Source: Amycolatopsis solani (GTDB lineage Bacteria > Actinomycetota > Actinomycetes > Mycobacteriales > Pseudonocardiaceae). Taken from it: a stretch of DNA of 64,000 nucleotides. The translations under genes were made by a program, and so were the position numbers. The notes beneath the pieces were generated by a model. It saw only the letters and a program-made list of their open reading frames with translations, was not told where the DNA came from and ran no database searches. The stretch is taken from the NCBI RefSeq assembly GCF_033441515.1, contig NZ_JAWQJT010000003.1:558001-622000 (forward strand), given 5' to 3'. Positions 9,121-17,433 of the stretch are shown here, in pieces; position 1 is the stretch's first letter; the number at the start of each line of letters is the position of its first letter.

Positions 9121-9273
9121 CGATAGCGCCCCTGGGTGTCGAACGCGACGAGATTCAGCGCCGCCCCTTCGCGCCACGCATCACTGAATCGGTTGCGCAT
9201 CGGTTTGCGCTCGCCGATGACGGGTAGCCGCAAGTGTCCACACCTGCCGAGCGCGAAGGAGCTGACTGCCGCA

Positions 9274-9747
9274 ATGAGCACGATCACCAAGTCCGCCGAC
9301 GTCAACGCCGACGTCACCACCGTCTACAACCAGTGGACCCAGTTCGCCGACTTCCCGCGGTTCATGGAAGGCGTCGACCGCGTCGACCAGCTGGACGACC
9401 GGCACACCCGCTGGACGATCAGCATCGCCGGCGTCACCAAGGAGTTCGACGCGACGATCACCGAGCAGCACCCCGACGAGCGCGTGGCCTGGTCGTCGGA
9501 CTCCGGCCCCACCCACGCCGGGGTGGTGACCGTGCACCGCCTCGACCAGGACCACACGCGGGTGACGGTGCAGATGGACATTGACCCCGACGGCTTCGTC
9601 GAGAACGTCGCCGACAAACTCGGCATCCTCGACCGCCGCGTCCAAGGCGACCTGGACCGCTTCAAGACGTTCATCGAGCAGCGAGACGGCGCCGAGACCG
9701 GCGCCTGGCGCGGCGACGTCGACCGCCCCGCCCAGAACACCCCGTAA
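9274..9747 (+). CDS. SRPBCC family protein (cyclase/dehydrase type)
   Basis: A 157-residue START-like protein. It shows the 'ADVNADVTTVYNQWTQFADFPRFMEGV' opening and 'QMDIDPDGFVENVADKLGILDRRVQGDLDRFKTFIE' closing helix, typical of the polyketide cyclase/dehydrase and lipid-transport subfamily often found beside stress genes in actinomycetes. ATG 9274 sits 12 bases after a GAAGGAG box, a rather long gap. It is divergent from the B12-MerR regulator and may be its target, or that of the CRP-type site between them. Confidence 0.8.
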   Translation: MSTITKSADVNADVTTVYNQWTQFADFPRFMEGVDRVDQLDDRHTRWTISIAGVTKEFDATITEQHPDERVAWSSDSGPTHAGVVTVHRLDQDHTRVTVQMDIDPDGFVENVADKLGILDRRVQGDLDRFKTFIEQRDGAETGAWRGDVDRPAQNTP

Positions 9748-9757
9748 CGGGCAGCGT

Positions 9758-9794
9758 GCGGCGCGGCGGGTTTCCACAGGACCCGCCGCGCCGC
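9758..9794. terminator. Bidirectional terminator hairpin
   Basis: A perfect 14-bp stem (9758-9771 and 9781-9794) with a 9-base loop lies between two convergent genes ending at 9747 and 9812. There is no clear T-run, as is common in high-GC actinobacteria. Confidence 0.7.
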
Positions 9795-9811
9795 GAGGCG
9801 GCCCTAAAGAC

Positions 9812-10417
9812 TCAAAGCCACCCGTTGGTTTCCGCGAGACGGGCGGCTTCGGCACGCGTGCGGGCTTCGGTCTTGCCGATGGCCGAAGACAAGTGGTTGC
9901 GCACCGTTCCCGGGGTGAGGTCGAGCGCCCGCGCGATGTCGGCGACCGTGCCGCCCTCCGCGGTCGCGCGAAGTACGTCGGCTTCGCGGTCGGTCAGCGG
10001 GCTGGTGCCGGTGGCGAGGGACTCGGCCGCCAGGGCCGGGTCGATGAACCGCAGGCCCGCGTGGACCCGGCGGATCGCGTTGAGCAGCTGCTCGGGCCGG
10101 GAGTCCTTGACCACGAACCCGGCCGCGCCCGCGGACATCGCGCGGGCGAGGTAGCCGGGGCGGCTGAACGTGGTGCAGATCAGCACGCGGCACGACGGCA
10201 TCGCGTGCCGCAGCTCGGCGGTGACCGCGAGCCCGTCCCGGCCGGGCATCTGCACGTCGAGGAGCGCGACGTCGGGATGGGTGCGCTGGACGGCCGGACC
10301 GACGTCGAGACCGGAACCGACCTCGGCCACGACGTCGATGTCGGGTTCGAGGCGCAGCATCGACGCCAGCGCGCCGCGCACGAGGGCCTGGTCGTCGGCC
10401 AGCAGGACGCGGATCAC
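9812..10417 (-). CDS. NarL/FixJ-type response regulator
   Basis: A 201-residue response regulator. The receiver has the acidic pair 'DDQ', the phosphoacceptor in 'VALLDVQMPG', and the conserved Thr and Lys ('ICTTF', 'VVKDS'). The C-terminal LuxR helix-turn-helix reads 'LTDREADVLRATAEGGTVADIARALDLTPGTVRNHLSSAIGK'. It is translated from a GTG that overlaps the stop of the upstream kinase gene by four bases, so the two form a two-component pair of the DesK/DesR kind. Confidence 0.9.
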   Translation of the reverse strand: MIRVLLADDQALVRGALASMLRLEPDIDVVAEVGSGLDVGPAVQRTHPDVALLDVQMPGRDGLAVTAELRHAMPSCRVLICTTFSRPGYLARAMSAGAAGFVVKDSRPEQLLNAIRRVHAGLRFIDPALAAESLATGTSPLTDREADVLRATAEGGTVADIARALDLTPGTVRNHLSSAIGKTEARTRAEAARLAETNGWL

Positions 10418-11556
10418 GCCGGGACCGCCTCGGCGTGCGCGAACACGCGGTAGCCGCCGCGCGGACCGCGACCGTGCTCGAGCCGGCCGCGGATCTCGGC
10501 GAGGCGTTCGGCCAGGCCGGTGAGACCGTGCCCGGCCGCCGGATCGGCGGTGACCGTCCCGTCGTCGGTCACCTCGACCCAGCCGGGACCGACGCGGATC
10601 CGGCACCGCCCCGCGTCGGAGTGCCGGAGCACGTTGGTCACCGCTTCCCTTACCACGTAACCGAAGACTCCGCGAAGCTCCGGCTCGACCTCGTCCACCG
10701 AAGCCGGCAGCTCGGCCTGCACCCCGGCGGCGCGCAACGCCAGCCGGGCCCCCGAAAGCTCGGTGGCCAGCGACACCTCCCGGTACCCCGAGACGGTGGC
10801 GCGGACGTCGGCGAGGGACTGGTGGCACAGGGTTTCGAGGTCGCGAACCTCGGCCAGCGCGGGGCCGGTGTCCGCGGCCGACTCGAGGATGCGCCGGGCG
10901 AGCCCGAGCTTGACGGCCATCGTGGACAGGTTGTGGCCGAGGATGTCGTGCAGCTCGCGGGCGACCCGTTCGCGTTCGGACGCCACGGCCATCCGCCGGA
11001 TCTGCTCGCGGGCGGCCTTCAGGTGCCCGGTCGTGAACGTCAGCGCGAAAACGGTCCCCACCGCCGCGGTGACCCCGCCGAGCGTGAGCACCTGCGACCA
11101 GCTCACCCGCCCGGACGTCGTGAGCATCCACGCGAGCTGGGCGGCCGCCGTGGCGAACCCGAGGGGCAGGGAGTAGCGCAGCGGCAGCACCATCAAGCCG
11201 ATCGCGATGGCGAAGGTCAGGTCGGTCAGGTGGTCCGGCGAGCCGAAGAGCAGGGCGGGTGTGGCGCCGAAGACGAACAACGCCGCCACGACGACCGCCC
11301 GCTGCCGCCGCAGCGCCGACGGCGCGAACCACAACGCGAAGAGGTACCCGGCGACGTAGAGGCCGATGGCGGTCAGCGCGAGGGCCGTCCGCGCCGCACC
11401 GTGCCCGCCGTGGGCGATCACGGCCACCCGCGGCAGCAGGACCAGCACCGCGAGCCCGTTGACGACCACGGGCGCCACCCGGCGCCGCCGGTCGGTCCAG
11501 AAGCTCCAGTCCGGCCACTGACGGACCGAAAACCGGCCGGGATCACGCTCGCTCAC
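10414..11556 (-). CDS. DesK-type sensor histidine kinase
   Basis: A 380-residue kinase with about six hydrophobic segments between residues 28 and 180, then a HisKA_3 dimerisation helix with the phosphoacceptor His in 'ERERVARELHDILGHNLSTM'. A HATPase domain follows, with its N box ('REAVTNVLRHS') and G box ('GHGLTGLAERL'). It lacks an extracellular sensor domain, so the signal is probably sensed in the membrane. It is coupled by a 4-bp overlap to the response regulator. Confidence 0.88.
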   Translation of the reverse strand: MSERDPGRFSVRQWPDWSFWTDRRRRVAPVVVNGLAVLVLLPRVAVIAHGGHGAARTALALTAIGLYVAGYLFALWFAPSALRRQRAVVVAALFVFGATPALLFGSPDHLTDLTFAIAIGLMVLPLRYSLPLGFATAAAQLAWMLTTSGRVSWSQVLTLGGVTAAVGTVFALTFTTGHLKAAREQIRRMAVASERERVARELHDILGHNLSTMAVKLGLARRILESAADTGPALAEVRDLETLCHQSLADVRATVSGYREVSLATELSGARLALRAAGVQAELPASVDEVEPELRGVFGYVVREAVTNVLRHSDAGRCRIRVGPGWVEVTDDGTVTADPAAGHGLTGLAERLAEIRGRLEHGRGPRGGYRVFAHAEAVPA

Positions 11557-11641
11557 CGGCCCACCCTAAGCACCGGGCACGCGAGCCGCCCCATGACAGA
11601 TGGCACAGGACGCCCCCGCCGGGCCGTGGTCCGGTGAAGCC

Positions 11642-13087
11642 ATGGAACCGATGAGGAAGATCTTGCCGGCGGCGCTCGCCGCGGCCGCGGTGGTGTCGGG
11701 GGTGTCCGCGGCGGACGCGTCCGGCGGGGCGCCAGTGGCGTGGGGGCCGTGCCCGGCCGACGTCGCCAAGCCCGGCTTGCAGTGCTCGACGCTCGAGGTG
11801 CCGCTGGACTACCGACACCCGGACGGGCGAAAGATCACGGTCGCGCTGTCCCGGCTGCCGAGCGCGAAGCCGGCGCAACGCCGCGGCGTCCTGCTGGTCA
11901 ACCAGGGCGGCCCCGGCCTGACCGGCCTGGACTTCCCGGGGTTGCTGGTGGGCGCGGGACTGCCGCAGCGGGTGCGCGACACCTACGACGTGATCGGGTT
12001 CGACCCGCGCGGGGTCGGCCACAGCACCCCGGTGACCTGCGACATGACGCCGAAGCAGACCGTGGAGAGCGTGAACCCGCCCTTCCCGTACCGCGCGGCG
12101 GACGTGACGAAGGCGGCCGAGGCCGCGAAGACCGTCGCGCGGCAGTGCCTGACGTCGGCGACGGCGTCGGCGCTGCCGTTCATCACCACGGCGAACACCG
12201 CGCGGGACATGGACGGCATCCGGACGGCGCTGGGCGAGCCGAAGCTGTCGTACTACGGCGATTCCTACGGGACCTACCTCGGCGCGGTGTACACGACGCT
12301 GTACCCGGACCGCAGCGACCGGATCGTCCTCGACAGCAGCCTCGGCCCGGAGGGCTACGACGCCGAAGCGCTGCGAAGCCAAGGCCTGGGCTTCGAAACC
12401 CGGTTCCCCGACTTCGCGAAGCTCGCCGCGGCCGACCCGGCCCGGTACGGCCTGGGCGCCACGCCCGCGGCGGTGCGCGCGAAGTACTTCGAACTGGCCG
12501 AGCGCCTGGACCGCGAACCCGAACAGGGCTACGACGGCACGACGTTCCGCACGCTCACCGCGGCCCTGCTCCGCGCGGACGCCGCCCTGCCGGCGCTGGC
12601 GAAGCTGTGGCACGAGCTCGACGTGAACGAGCCGGTGTCGTTACCCATCGGCGCCGCCGCGGCCTCCGACAACTTCGCCGCGAGCTACCTCGCCGTGGTC
12701 TGCGGCGATTCCCGGTGGCCGGAAGCGGTGGGAACTTATGAGCGCAACGTCGCGATCGACCGCATCCGCCACCCGATGTACGGCCCGTACGCGGCGAACA
12801 TCCGGCCATGCGCGTTCTGGCCGGCGCCCGCCGAGCCCCGGGTGCGCATCACCGGCGACGGCCCGGAGAACGTACTGATGCTGCAGAACCTCCGCGACCC
12901 GGCGACGCCGCTGCCGGGAGCCCTCCGCCTACGCACGGCATTCGGCAGCCGAGCCCGCCTGGTGACGGCCGATCAGGGCGGTCACGTGGCTTACCTCAAT
13001 GGTGCGAACCAGTGCGGGAACGACGCCGTGAACGACTACCTCGCGACGGGAAACCGGCCGGTACACGACGTTTTCTGCCGGAGCTGA
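11642..13087 (+). CDS. Secreted alpha/beta-hydrolase, tripeptidyl-aminopeptidase type
   Basis: A 481-residue exported serine peptidase of the SlpD/tripeptidyl aminopeptidase family (S33). A signal peptide of about 25 residues ends near 'AADA'. Family signs are 'CSTLEVPLDYRHPDG', the oxyanion segment 'VNQGGPG', 'DVIGFDPRGVGHS', the nucleophile elbow 'YYGDSYGTYLG' and a C-terminal TAP-like segment with 'LRDPATP' and a late His in 'DQGGHVAYL'. These enzymes trim tripeptides from extracellular proteins. ATG 11642 or ATG 11651 could start it; no strong ribosome binding site distinguishes them. Confidence 0.87.
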   Translation: MEPMRKILPAALAAAAVVSGVSAADASGGAPVAWGPCPADVAKPGLQCSTLEVPLDYRHPDGRKITVALSRLPSAKPAQRRGVLLVNQGGPGLTGLDFPGLLVGAGLPQRVRDTYDVIGFDPRGVGHSTPVTCDMTPKQTVESVNPPFPYRAADVTKAAEAAKTVARQCLTSATASALPFITTANTARDMDGIRTALGEPKLSYYGDSYGTYLGAVYTTLYPDRSDRIVLDSSLGPEGYDAEALRSQGLGFETRFPDFAKLAAADPARYGLGATPAAVRAKYFELAERLDREPEQGYDGTTFRTLTAALLRADAALPALAKLWHELDVNEPVSLPIGAAAASDNFAASYLAVVCGDSRWPEAVGTYERNVAIDRIRHPMYGPYAANIRPCAFWPAPAEPRVRITGDGPENVLMLQNLRDPATPLPGALRLRTAFGSRARLVTADQGGHVAYLNGANQCGNDAVNDYLATGNRPVHDVFCRS

Positions 13088-13112
13088 GCGAGCCGCAGCA
13101 CGGGGTGACCAC

Positions 13113-13150
13113 GGCGGGCCCGTCTTCGGCGAACCGACGGACGGCCCGCC
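13113..13150 (+). terminator. Rho-independent terminator after the peptidase gene
   Basis: GGCGGGCC (13113-13120) pairs with GGCCCGCC (13143-13150), with an inner CGTC/GACG pairing in the loop, and is followed by TTT. It lies 25 bp after the peptidase stop codon. Confidence 0.6.
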
Positions 13151-13160
13151 TTTCCGCGTC

Positions 13161-13184
13161 GTCCGGTCATGCCGACGAGCGGAC
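13161..13184. repeat. Short hairpin repeat, copy 1
   Basis: A member of a family centred on 'CATGCCGA' flanked by GTCCG...CGGAC arms. This copy has one mismatched pair in an 8-bp stem. It lies between the terminator and the Fic gene. Confidence 0.5.
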
Positions 13185-13332
13185 GTCAGTGCCCATGGAA
13201 TCGCCTTTCGTCAGGCCTTTGACCGCGGGGCCAACCCCCAACGCCAACGTGGAGCTGGGGCACACGCCTTCTGGAGGGGACCCAGCGGCGTGGCGATGAC
13301 GTCGCCTTCGACATCCCGGATATGGTGCGTCG

Positions 13333-14430
13333 ATGTCCACAGAGTCGGCACTACGCGAATGGCGCTATGGCTCCATCATGGCGGAGCGGTTGGCGGCGTC
13401 TCTGCTCGCAATCGATGGCTACAGTGATATCGCGCCACAGGCACCTATCGGTGGCCCCGACGGACGCAAGGACATCCTGGCCGTTCGCGATGGGCGGCTC
13501 CACGTGAGCGCAGTCTATTTTCCGCCAACACCTCAACGCTTTTCCTCAACTAGCAAAAAGTTTGTCCACGACCGACGTGGTATCGCTAAAAACAATGGCG
13601 ACCGATTCATATTCTTCGTGAACCAAAACCTCACTCTAAAGAACAGAATATCTCTCAAGAATTTAGGTTCAGAGACGGACGAGATCTACGATTTGCAGAG
13701 GATCGCGTCGATATTGGACTCGCCGCCCGGATATGGGGCCAGGCTGAGCTACCTGCGCATCCAGATGACCCTCGAAGAGCAGGTGTCCTTCTTCTCAACA
13801 CTTCAAGAGCAGCTCGTTCGTCGCGCCAGCGAGAGGCACTATGAGAGTGCACCCCTGCAGGAGATGATGGGGCGCACACTCGACCGCGTCGACGAGGTTT
13901 ACAACCTCGTCGCATCCAGCATTGAGCACGATGTGCTCGGCGACGTCCGCTCCCCTGTTGGAGACCTCAGTATTGCGAGCCTACTGCTGATCCACAGTGC
14001 CGTGACGGACGATTCCCCAATGCCGTCCGAGGTGCGAGGCATCTTCCGGTCGGTACCCGTCTGGATTGCCGATGGCGCGGGAGGCAAGCTCGACAGTCCC
14101 TCTGCGCCAGAGCAGATCGTGCCCGAACTGAAGAAGACGTTGACGTGGTGGCGGGAAGAATACAAAATCTTGGCGGCGAATCCTGTCCAGAGCGCCGTGG
14201 TTTCCGCATTGTCGATTTTGCACTGGAAATTGGCCAAGACTCATCCATTTGTCGACGGGAACGGCCGCGTGATCCGCTTTATTTTAAATAGAGCCAGCGA
14301 GGAGCTGCTGCAACGCCGCGTCGACAGACGACTCATGCAAGACCGTAAAGCGTATTTTGGTGCTCTATCCGCCGCGATGAGCGGCGACCTCACTCAACTG
14401 CGTCTGTTGATTTCTGCAGCTTTGCAGTAA
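13333..14430 (+). CDS. Fic-domain protein with a nuclease-like N-terminal module
   Basis: A 365-residue protein. The C-terminal half has the Fic active-site loop HPFVDGNGR starting at residue 304, intact for AMP transfer (catalytic His, phosphate-binding Gly/Asn/Arg). Fic enzymes usually AMPylate a protein Ser, Thr or Tyr. The N-terminal 105 residues carry 'GGPDGRKDIL', then 'AVYF' and 'FIFFVNQNLTL', a pattern I associate with restriction-endonuclease-like modules in bacterial conflict proteins. No typical inhibitory (S/T)xxxE(G/N) helix was noted. Codons are visibly lower in GC than the neighbours, with several TTT, AAA and ATA codons, so recent transfer is likely. Hairpin repeats lie on both sides. 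Confidence 0.85.
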   Translation: MSTESALREWRYGSIMAERLAASLLAIDGYSDIAPQAPIGGPDGRKDILAVRDGRLHVSAVYFPPTPQRFSSTSKKFVHDRRGIAKNNGDRFIFFVNQNLTLKNRISLKNLGSETDEIYDLQRIASILDSPPGYGARLSYLRIQMTLEEQVSFFSTLQEQLVRRASERHYESAPLQEMMGRTLDRVDEVYNLVASSIEHDVLGDVRSPVGDLSIASLLLIHSAVTDDSPMPSEVRGIFRSVPVWIADGAGGKLDSPSAPEQIVPELKKTLTWWREEYKILAANPVQSAVVSALSILHWKLAKTHPFVDGNGRVIRFILNRASEELLQRRVDRRLMQDRKAYFGALSAAMSGDLTQLRLLISAALQ

Positions 14431-14581
14431 TACCTCGACATGTAGCACACTTGGGGAGCCTCGAGAACTGTAGCTTCCGCCCAGCGAGGACACCAGATAG
14501 TCGAGTCAGGCATGGAGCCGATTGCGCTCCCGCTGGTGAGAGGCACAGGACTGATCGCGGTGCTGTCAGGGTAGCTAACTG

Positions 14582-14605
14582 ACGTCCTGTCATGCCGCTG
14601 AGGGG
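14582..14605. repeat. Short hairpin repeat, copy 2 (degenerate)
   Basis: This copy reads ACGTCCTGTCATGCCGCTGA followed by GGGG. It keeps the 'CATGCCG' centre but the arms pair poorly. It lies in the low-GC spacer downstream of the Fic gene. Confidence 0.4.
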
Positions 14606-14614
14606 CGTGTTGCA

Positions 14615-14639
14615 ACGTCCTCACATGCCGACGAGCGGA
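14615..14639. repeat. Short hairpin repeat, copy 3
   Basis: This copy has ACGTCCTCACATGCC at the left and GACGAGCGGA at the right. It is preceded by GTTGCA exactly as copy 5 is, so the repeated unit extends beyond the hairpin. Confidence 0.5.
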
Positions 14640-14730
14640 TGGCCCCGAGGCAACCCAGTTTATCGAGGGCTGCACCGGGTGACGTCCGACGAGTACCCCG
14701 GCGCCTGGCTGATGCTCTGCCGGGAGCTCG

Positions 14731-14976
14731 TCAACGTCCTTCTCGGTCGATCGAGTACAAAGCCTCCAACGGCGTACGGCTCGTCGCCTCGGCCAGGGCC
14801 GTGACAGCCGCTGCCGCCAGCGCAGTCAGATTGAGAGCAGCCAGCACCGCGTCCTCTCGGGAGGCGGCATGGGTGATGTTGTAGACCTCCGCATCCTCAT
14901 CGGCAAGGTAGGCTGCTACACCTTCGACCGCGGCGCGGCGCGTGGCCGCCCGCTTCCTTCGTTCGCTGCTCGACAC
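14731..14976 (-). CDS. Small hypothetical protein
   Basis: An 81-residue, mainly helical protein: a charged N-terminus (SSSERRKRAATRR), an acidic middle (LADEDAEV) and a C-terminal 'ALAEATSRTPLEALYSI' helix. The last part resembles small actinomycete proteins of unknown function often found near regulators. GTG 14976 is the only plausible start and follows GATACT by six bases, so it may be leaderless. The frame extends a little further upstream, but that part lies inside hairpin repeats. Confidence 0.5.
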   Translation of the reverse strand: MSSSERRKRAATRRAAVEGVAAYLADEDAEVYNITHAASREDAVLAALNLTALAAAAVTALAEATSRTPLEALYSIDREGR

Positions 14977-14994
14977 TCTGCCAGTATCTCGCCA

Positions 14995-15021
14995 GCGTCC
15001 GCACATGCCGTTGACCGAGCG
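14995..15021. repeat. Short hairpin repeat, copy 4 (degenerate)
   Basis: It begins GCGTCCGCACATGCCG and loses arm pairing on the right side. It lies back to back with copy 5. Confidence 0.4.
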
Positions 15022-15026
15022 TTGCA

Positions 15027-15052
15027 ACGTCCGCTCATGCCGATGAGCGGAC
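15027..15052. repeat. Short hairpin repeat, copy 5 (best copy)
   Basis: A perfect inverted repeat TCCGCTCAT-GCCG-ATGAGCGGA with 9-bp arms, preceded by GTTGCAACG. It is the clearest member of the family. Confidence 0.6.
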
Positions 15053-15135
15053 AACAGCCGGGAAGGGCGGCCGAGATGCTCGGTCAGCTCCTCAACGCGG
15101 CACTACGCCTTGAGCCGCCGCTCCGAGTGACGACG

Positions 15136-15336
15136 TCACCGAGTACGTGGACCCTGTCGCATCCAGATCTCCGCATCGCACGACGGGCAGCGCAGCCGAT
15201 GCTCGCCACTCCCATCATCGGAATACGGAAACCAGTCCACCTCCAGGAAGCCATCGTCATTTTCAGGGCAGCGCAGATTTTCTCGAGCACCTTCGGTCAC
15301 TTGCTTGGCTGCCTGGATCCACGCTGAGCGAGTCAA
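15136..15336 (-). CDS. Small zinc-ribbon-like protein
   Basis: A 66-residue protein. Its C-terminal 40 residues have a CP...CPxC arrangement ('LRCPENDDGF' and 'HRLRCPSCDAEIW'), giving three cysteines plus a possible His ligand, typical of small zinc-ribbon proteins common in actinomycetes. I choose TTG 15336 because AGGAAGGGG stands six bases upstream. Function is unknown. Confidence 0.6.
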   Translation of the reverse strand: MTRSAWIQAAKQVTEGARENLRCPENDDGFLEVDWFPYSDDGSGEHRLRCPSCDAEIWMRQGPRTR

Positions 15337-15357
15337 CAGTGCCCCTTCCTCGACATG

Positions 15358-15385
15358 ACGTCCGCTACTGCCGAATTGCGGACGT
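15358..15385. repeat. Short hairpin repeat, copy 6
   Basis: ACGTCCGC (15358-15365) pairs perfectly with GCGGACGT (15378-15385), with a 12-base loop containing CTGCCG. It is a variant of the same family and lies upstream of the zinc-ribbon gene. Confidence 0.5.
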
Positions 15386-15436
15386 TCAGGCGAACCTCCG
15401 TCCACCACTGCCAACGACACACCACGCTGGCGGCGG

Positions 15437-16402
15437 CTACTTGGTGTGCACCGTGCCGAGTGCCGGGTCGCTGCGGATCGCGTCCGTGGCCCGCTGCCAA
15501 GCAGGGTCACCGGCGTTGAGGGCGGATTGCAGGTAGGCCCACGTCATGCGCTGGGTGACCGCCAGTCGTTCGGGGTCCTCGTCGTCGGTCTCGGCGAGGC
15601 TGTAGCCCATGATGCCGCCGAGGTAGTGCTTCGCGCCGGGCAGGGTCAACAGGGCGTCGGCGCCCGGGCTGAGGTGGTACGGCTCCGCGTGCCACTCGGC
15701 GCCGCGCGTGGTCGCGATGGGCTGGTCGTCGTTTTCGCCGTAGACGACCAGCGTCCGTGTGCTCAGGTGCGAGAAGTCGCACGCCAGTTCGGGATAGCGC
15801 TCGCGCATGGTGTCGGTCATGCCCTCGGCGCTGCCGGTCGAGGCGAGCAGTACACCCGCGCTGATCCGGGGGTCGCGCAGGTCGAGGAGGGCGCCGCCGG
15901 CCGGGTCGGTGGCTCGCGCGCCGAGGAGCGCACTGACGGTGTTTCCGCCGGCAGAGTGACCGACCGCGGCGACGCGGGCCGGATCAAGGCGTCCGGCGAC
16001 GACCGGTGCCTGGGCCTCGACAGCGGTCAGGTTGTCGAGGATGACCTCGAAGTCGTCGACCCGGGATCGCCAGAACAGCGGGTGGCCGGGAGCGTTCTCG
16101 TCCAGGCCCAGCCCACCGCTGGGAGAACTCAGGTGGGTCGGTTGGATGACGGCGAATCCGTGGCTCGCGTAGAAGTCTACGAGGGGCGAGAAGCCGTCCT
16201 TGGACTTCAGGTAGTGCGAGCTTCCACCGCCGTGGGACAGCAGCACGATCGGCACGGCGTCGCCGTGCAGGGGTGCCGTGACTCGCAGCTCCAGCGGAAG
16301 GCCGCGGCCGGGCGCGGGCAGGGTGACCGGGTTGACCGAGACGGTCGGCGTCGCTTCCGGGACGGGGATGCGCCGAGCGAGCTGCACGTAGTTGTTGGTC
16401 AT
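15437..16402 (-). CDS. Alpha/beta-hydrolase (PAF-acetylhydrolase/chlorophyllase-like)
   Basis: A 321-residue cytoplasmic alpha/beta-hydrolase. The oxyanion motif is 'LLSHGGGSS', the nucleophile elbow 'AVGHSAGGNT', the acid probably in 'VYGENDD' and the base in 'PGAKHYLGG'. It is probably an esterase, but the substrate is unknown. It is divergent from an XRE regulator; a perfect palindrome between them is a likely operator. The ATG was chosen at the first residue of the conserved region; no strong ribosome binding site is visible. Confidence 0.85.
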   Translation of the reverse strand: MTNNYVQLARRIPVPEATPTVSVNPVTLPAPGRGLPLELRVTAPLHGDAVPIVLLSHGGGSSHYLKSKDGFSPLVDFYASHGFAVIQPTHLSSPSGGLGLDENAPGHPLFWRSRVDDFEVILDNLTAVEAQAPVVAGRLDPARVAAVGHSAGGNTVSALLGARATDPAGGALLDLRDPRISAGVLLASTGSAEGMTDTMRERYPELACDFSHLSTRTLVVYGENDDQPIATTRGAEWHAEPYHLSPGADALLTLPGAKHYLGGIMGYSLAETDDEDPERLAVTQRMTWAYLQSALNAGDPAWQRATDAIRSDPALGTVHTK

Positions 16403-16450
16403 GGACCTACCGTGCGTCCGATCGCCGGGGTTCTGCCAGGTCCGAGTTGT

Positions 16451-16471
16451 CCAGGACCAACCCGGTCCTGG
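16451..16471. promoter_or_regulatory. Palindromic operator between hydrolase and XRE regulator
   Basis: CCAGGACC-AACCC-GGTCCTGG, a perfect inverted repeat with 8-bp arms and a 5-base spacer. It lies 34 bp before the regulator GTG and 49 bp before the hydrolase ATG, suited to joint repression. Confidence 0.5.
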
Positions 16472-16504
16472 CTGCGGCTGGATCCGCGCGCGCATACTGA
16501 CGAG

Positions 16505-17350
16505 GTGATCGATCGGACCGGACTCGCCGAGTTCTTGCGCCGCCGGCGCGAGGGGCTTACGCCCTCGGACGTCGGTCTGCCGGAGACGGTGCGCCGCCGG
16601 ACGCCCGGCTTGCGGCGCGAAGAGGTCGCCGTGCTGGCGGGCGTATCGAGCGACTTCTACGCCCGCCTAGAGCAGGCCCGCGGCTCTGACCCGTCCGAGC
16701 CGGTCGTGGCCGCCCTCGCTCGCGCGCTGCGGTGCGGCCCCGATGAGAAGGACCACCTCTTCCGCCTCGCGGGTGTGCCGATTCCGCCGCGCCAGGTCGG
16801 TCGCCATGTCGACCCGGGAGTGCGTCAACTCGTCGCGCACCTGGACGGCCTGCCGACGTTGGTCTTCAACGACCTCGGGGATGTGCTCTACACCAACGCA
16901 CTCGACGACGCGCTGGCCTGCCGTGGCGAGCTTCGCCCCGGCCGTGACAGCAATGTCTACCGGCGCTGGTTCACCCGCCCGGCGTCCCGTGATCGCGTTC
17001 CGGAAGCGGATCGGGCCCGCCTGTCCACGGCCCACGTGAGCGACCTTCGCGCCACCTACTCCCGCCGCGCCGAGGACCGGCAGATCACCGAGCTGGTGGA
17101 TGAGCTCGCCGCGCACAGCGCGGAGTTCCGGACGCTGTGGGACCGGCACGACGTGGCCGTCCGACGTGCCGATCTGAAGGACGTCCGGCACCCCGTGGTC
17201 GGGCTGGTCCGGCTGCGTTGCCAGGTGCTGGTGACGCCCGATACCGGTCTCCGGGTGCGTGTTCTCCTGCCGCTGGAGGGTACGGACGCCGCCGAGAAGC
17301 TGGAGCTGCTCCAGGTGGTCGGCACCCAGCAGTTCCTCGACGCGGAGTGA
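16505..17350 (+). CDS. XRE-family regulator with MmyB-like ligand-binding domain
   Basis: A 281-residue regulator. The N-terminal HTH (about residues 5-75) contains 'PGLRREEVAVLAGVSSDFYARLEQ', the classic HTH_31 signature. Residues 100-275 follow the MmyB-like domain ('LPTLVFNDLGDVLYTNALDDAL'), which in this family binds a small ligand. GTG 16505 is six bases after CATACT, consistent with a leaderless start. Regulators of this class usually control the divergent enzyme gene, here the alpha/beta-hydrolase. Confidence 0.87.
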   Translation: MIDRTGLAEFLRRRREGLTPSDVGLPETVRRRTPGLRREEVAVLAGVSSDFYARLEQARGSDPSEPVVAALARALRCGPDEKDHLFRLAGVPIPPRQVGRHVDPGVRQLVAHLDGLPTLVFNDLGDVLYTNALDDALACRGELRPGRDSNVYRRWFTRPASRDRVPEADRARLSTAHVSDLRATYSRRAEDRQITELVDELAAHSAEFRTLWDRHDVAVRRADLKDVRHPVVGLVRLRCQVLVTPDTGLRVRVLLPLEGTDAAEKLELLQVVGTQQFLDAE

Positions 17351-17433
17351 ACCGACGGCGGGCTTCACCCGTCGGGAAGGCCGGTCCGCGGCCGGTAGGC
17401 TGGGCGTTCGGCACCGGAAGGCAGGATGCGGGC

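Noticed and set aside
9036..9320. A 94-codon minus-strand frame covering the B12-MerR/SRPBCC divergent region
   Set aside because: It spans the CRP-type palindrome and both promoters and overlaps the SRPBCC coding start; its one hydrophobic segment is antisense to the real gene.
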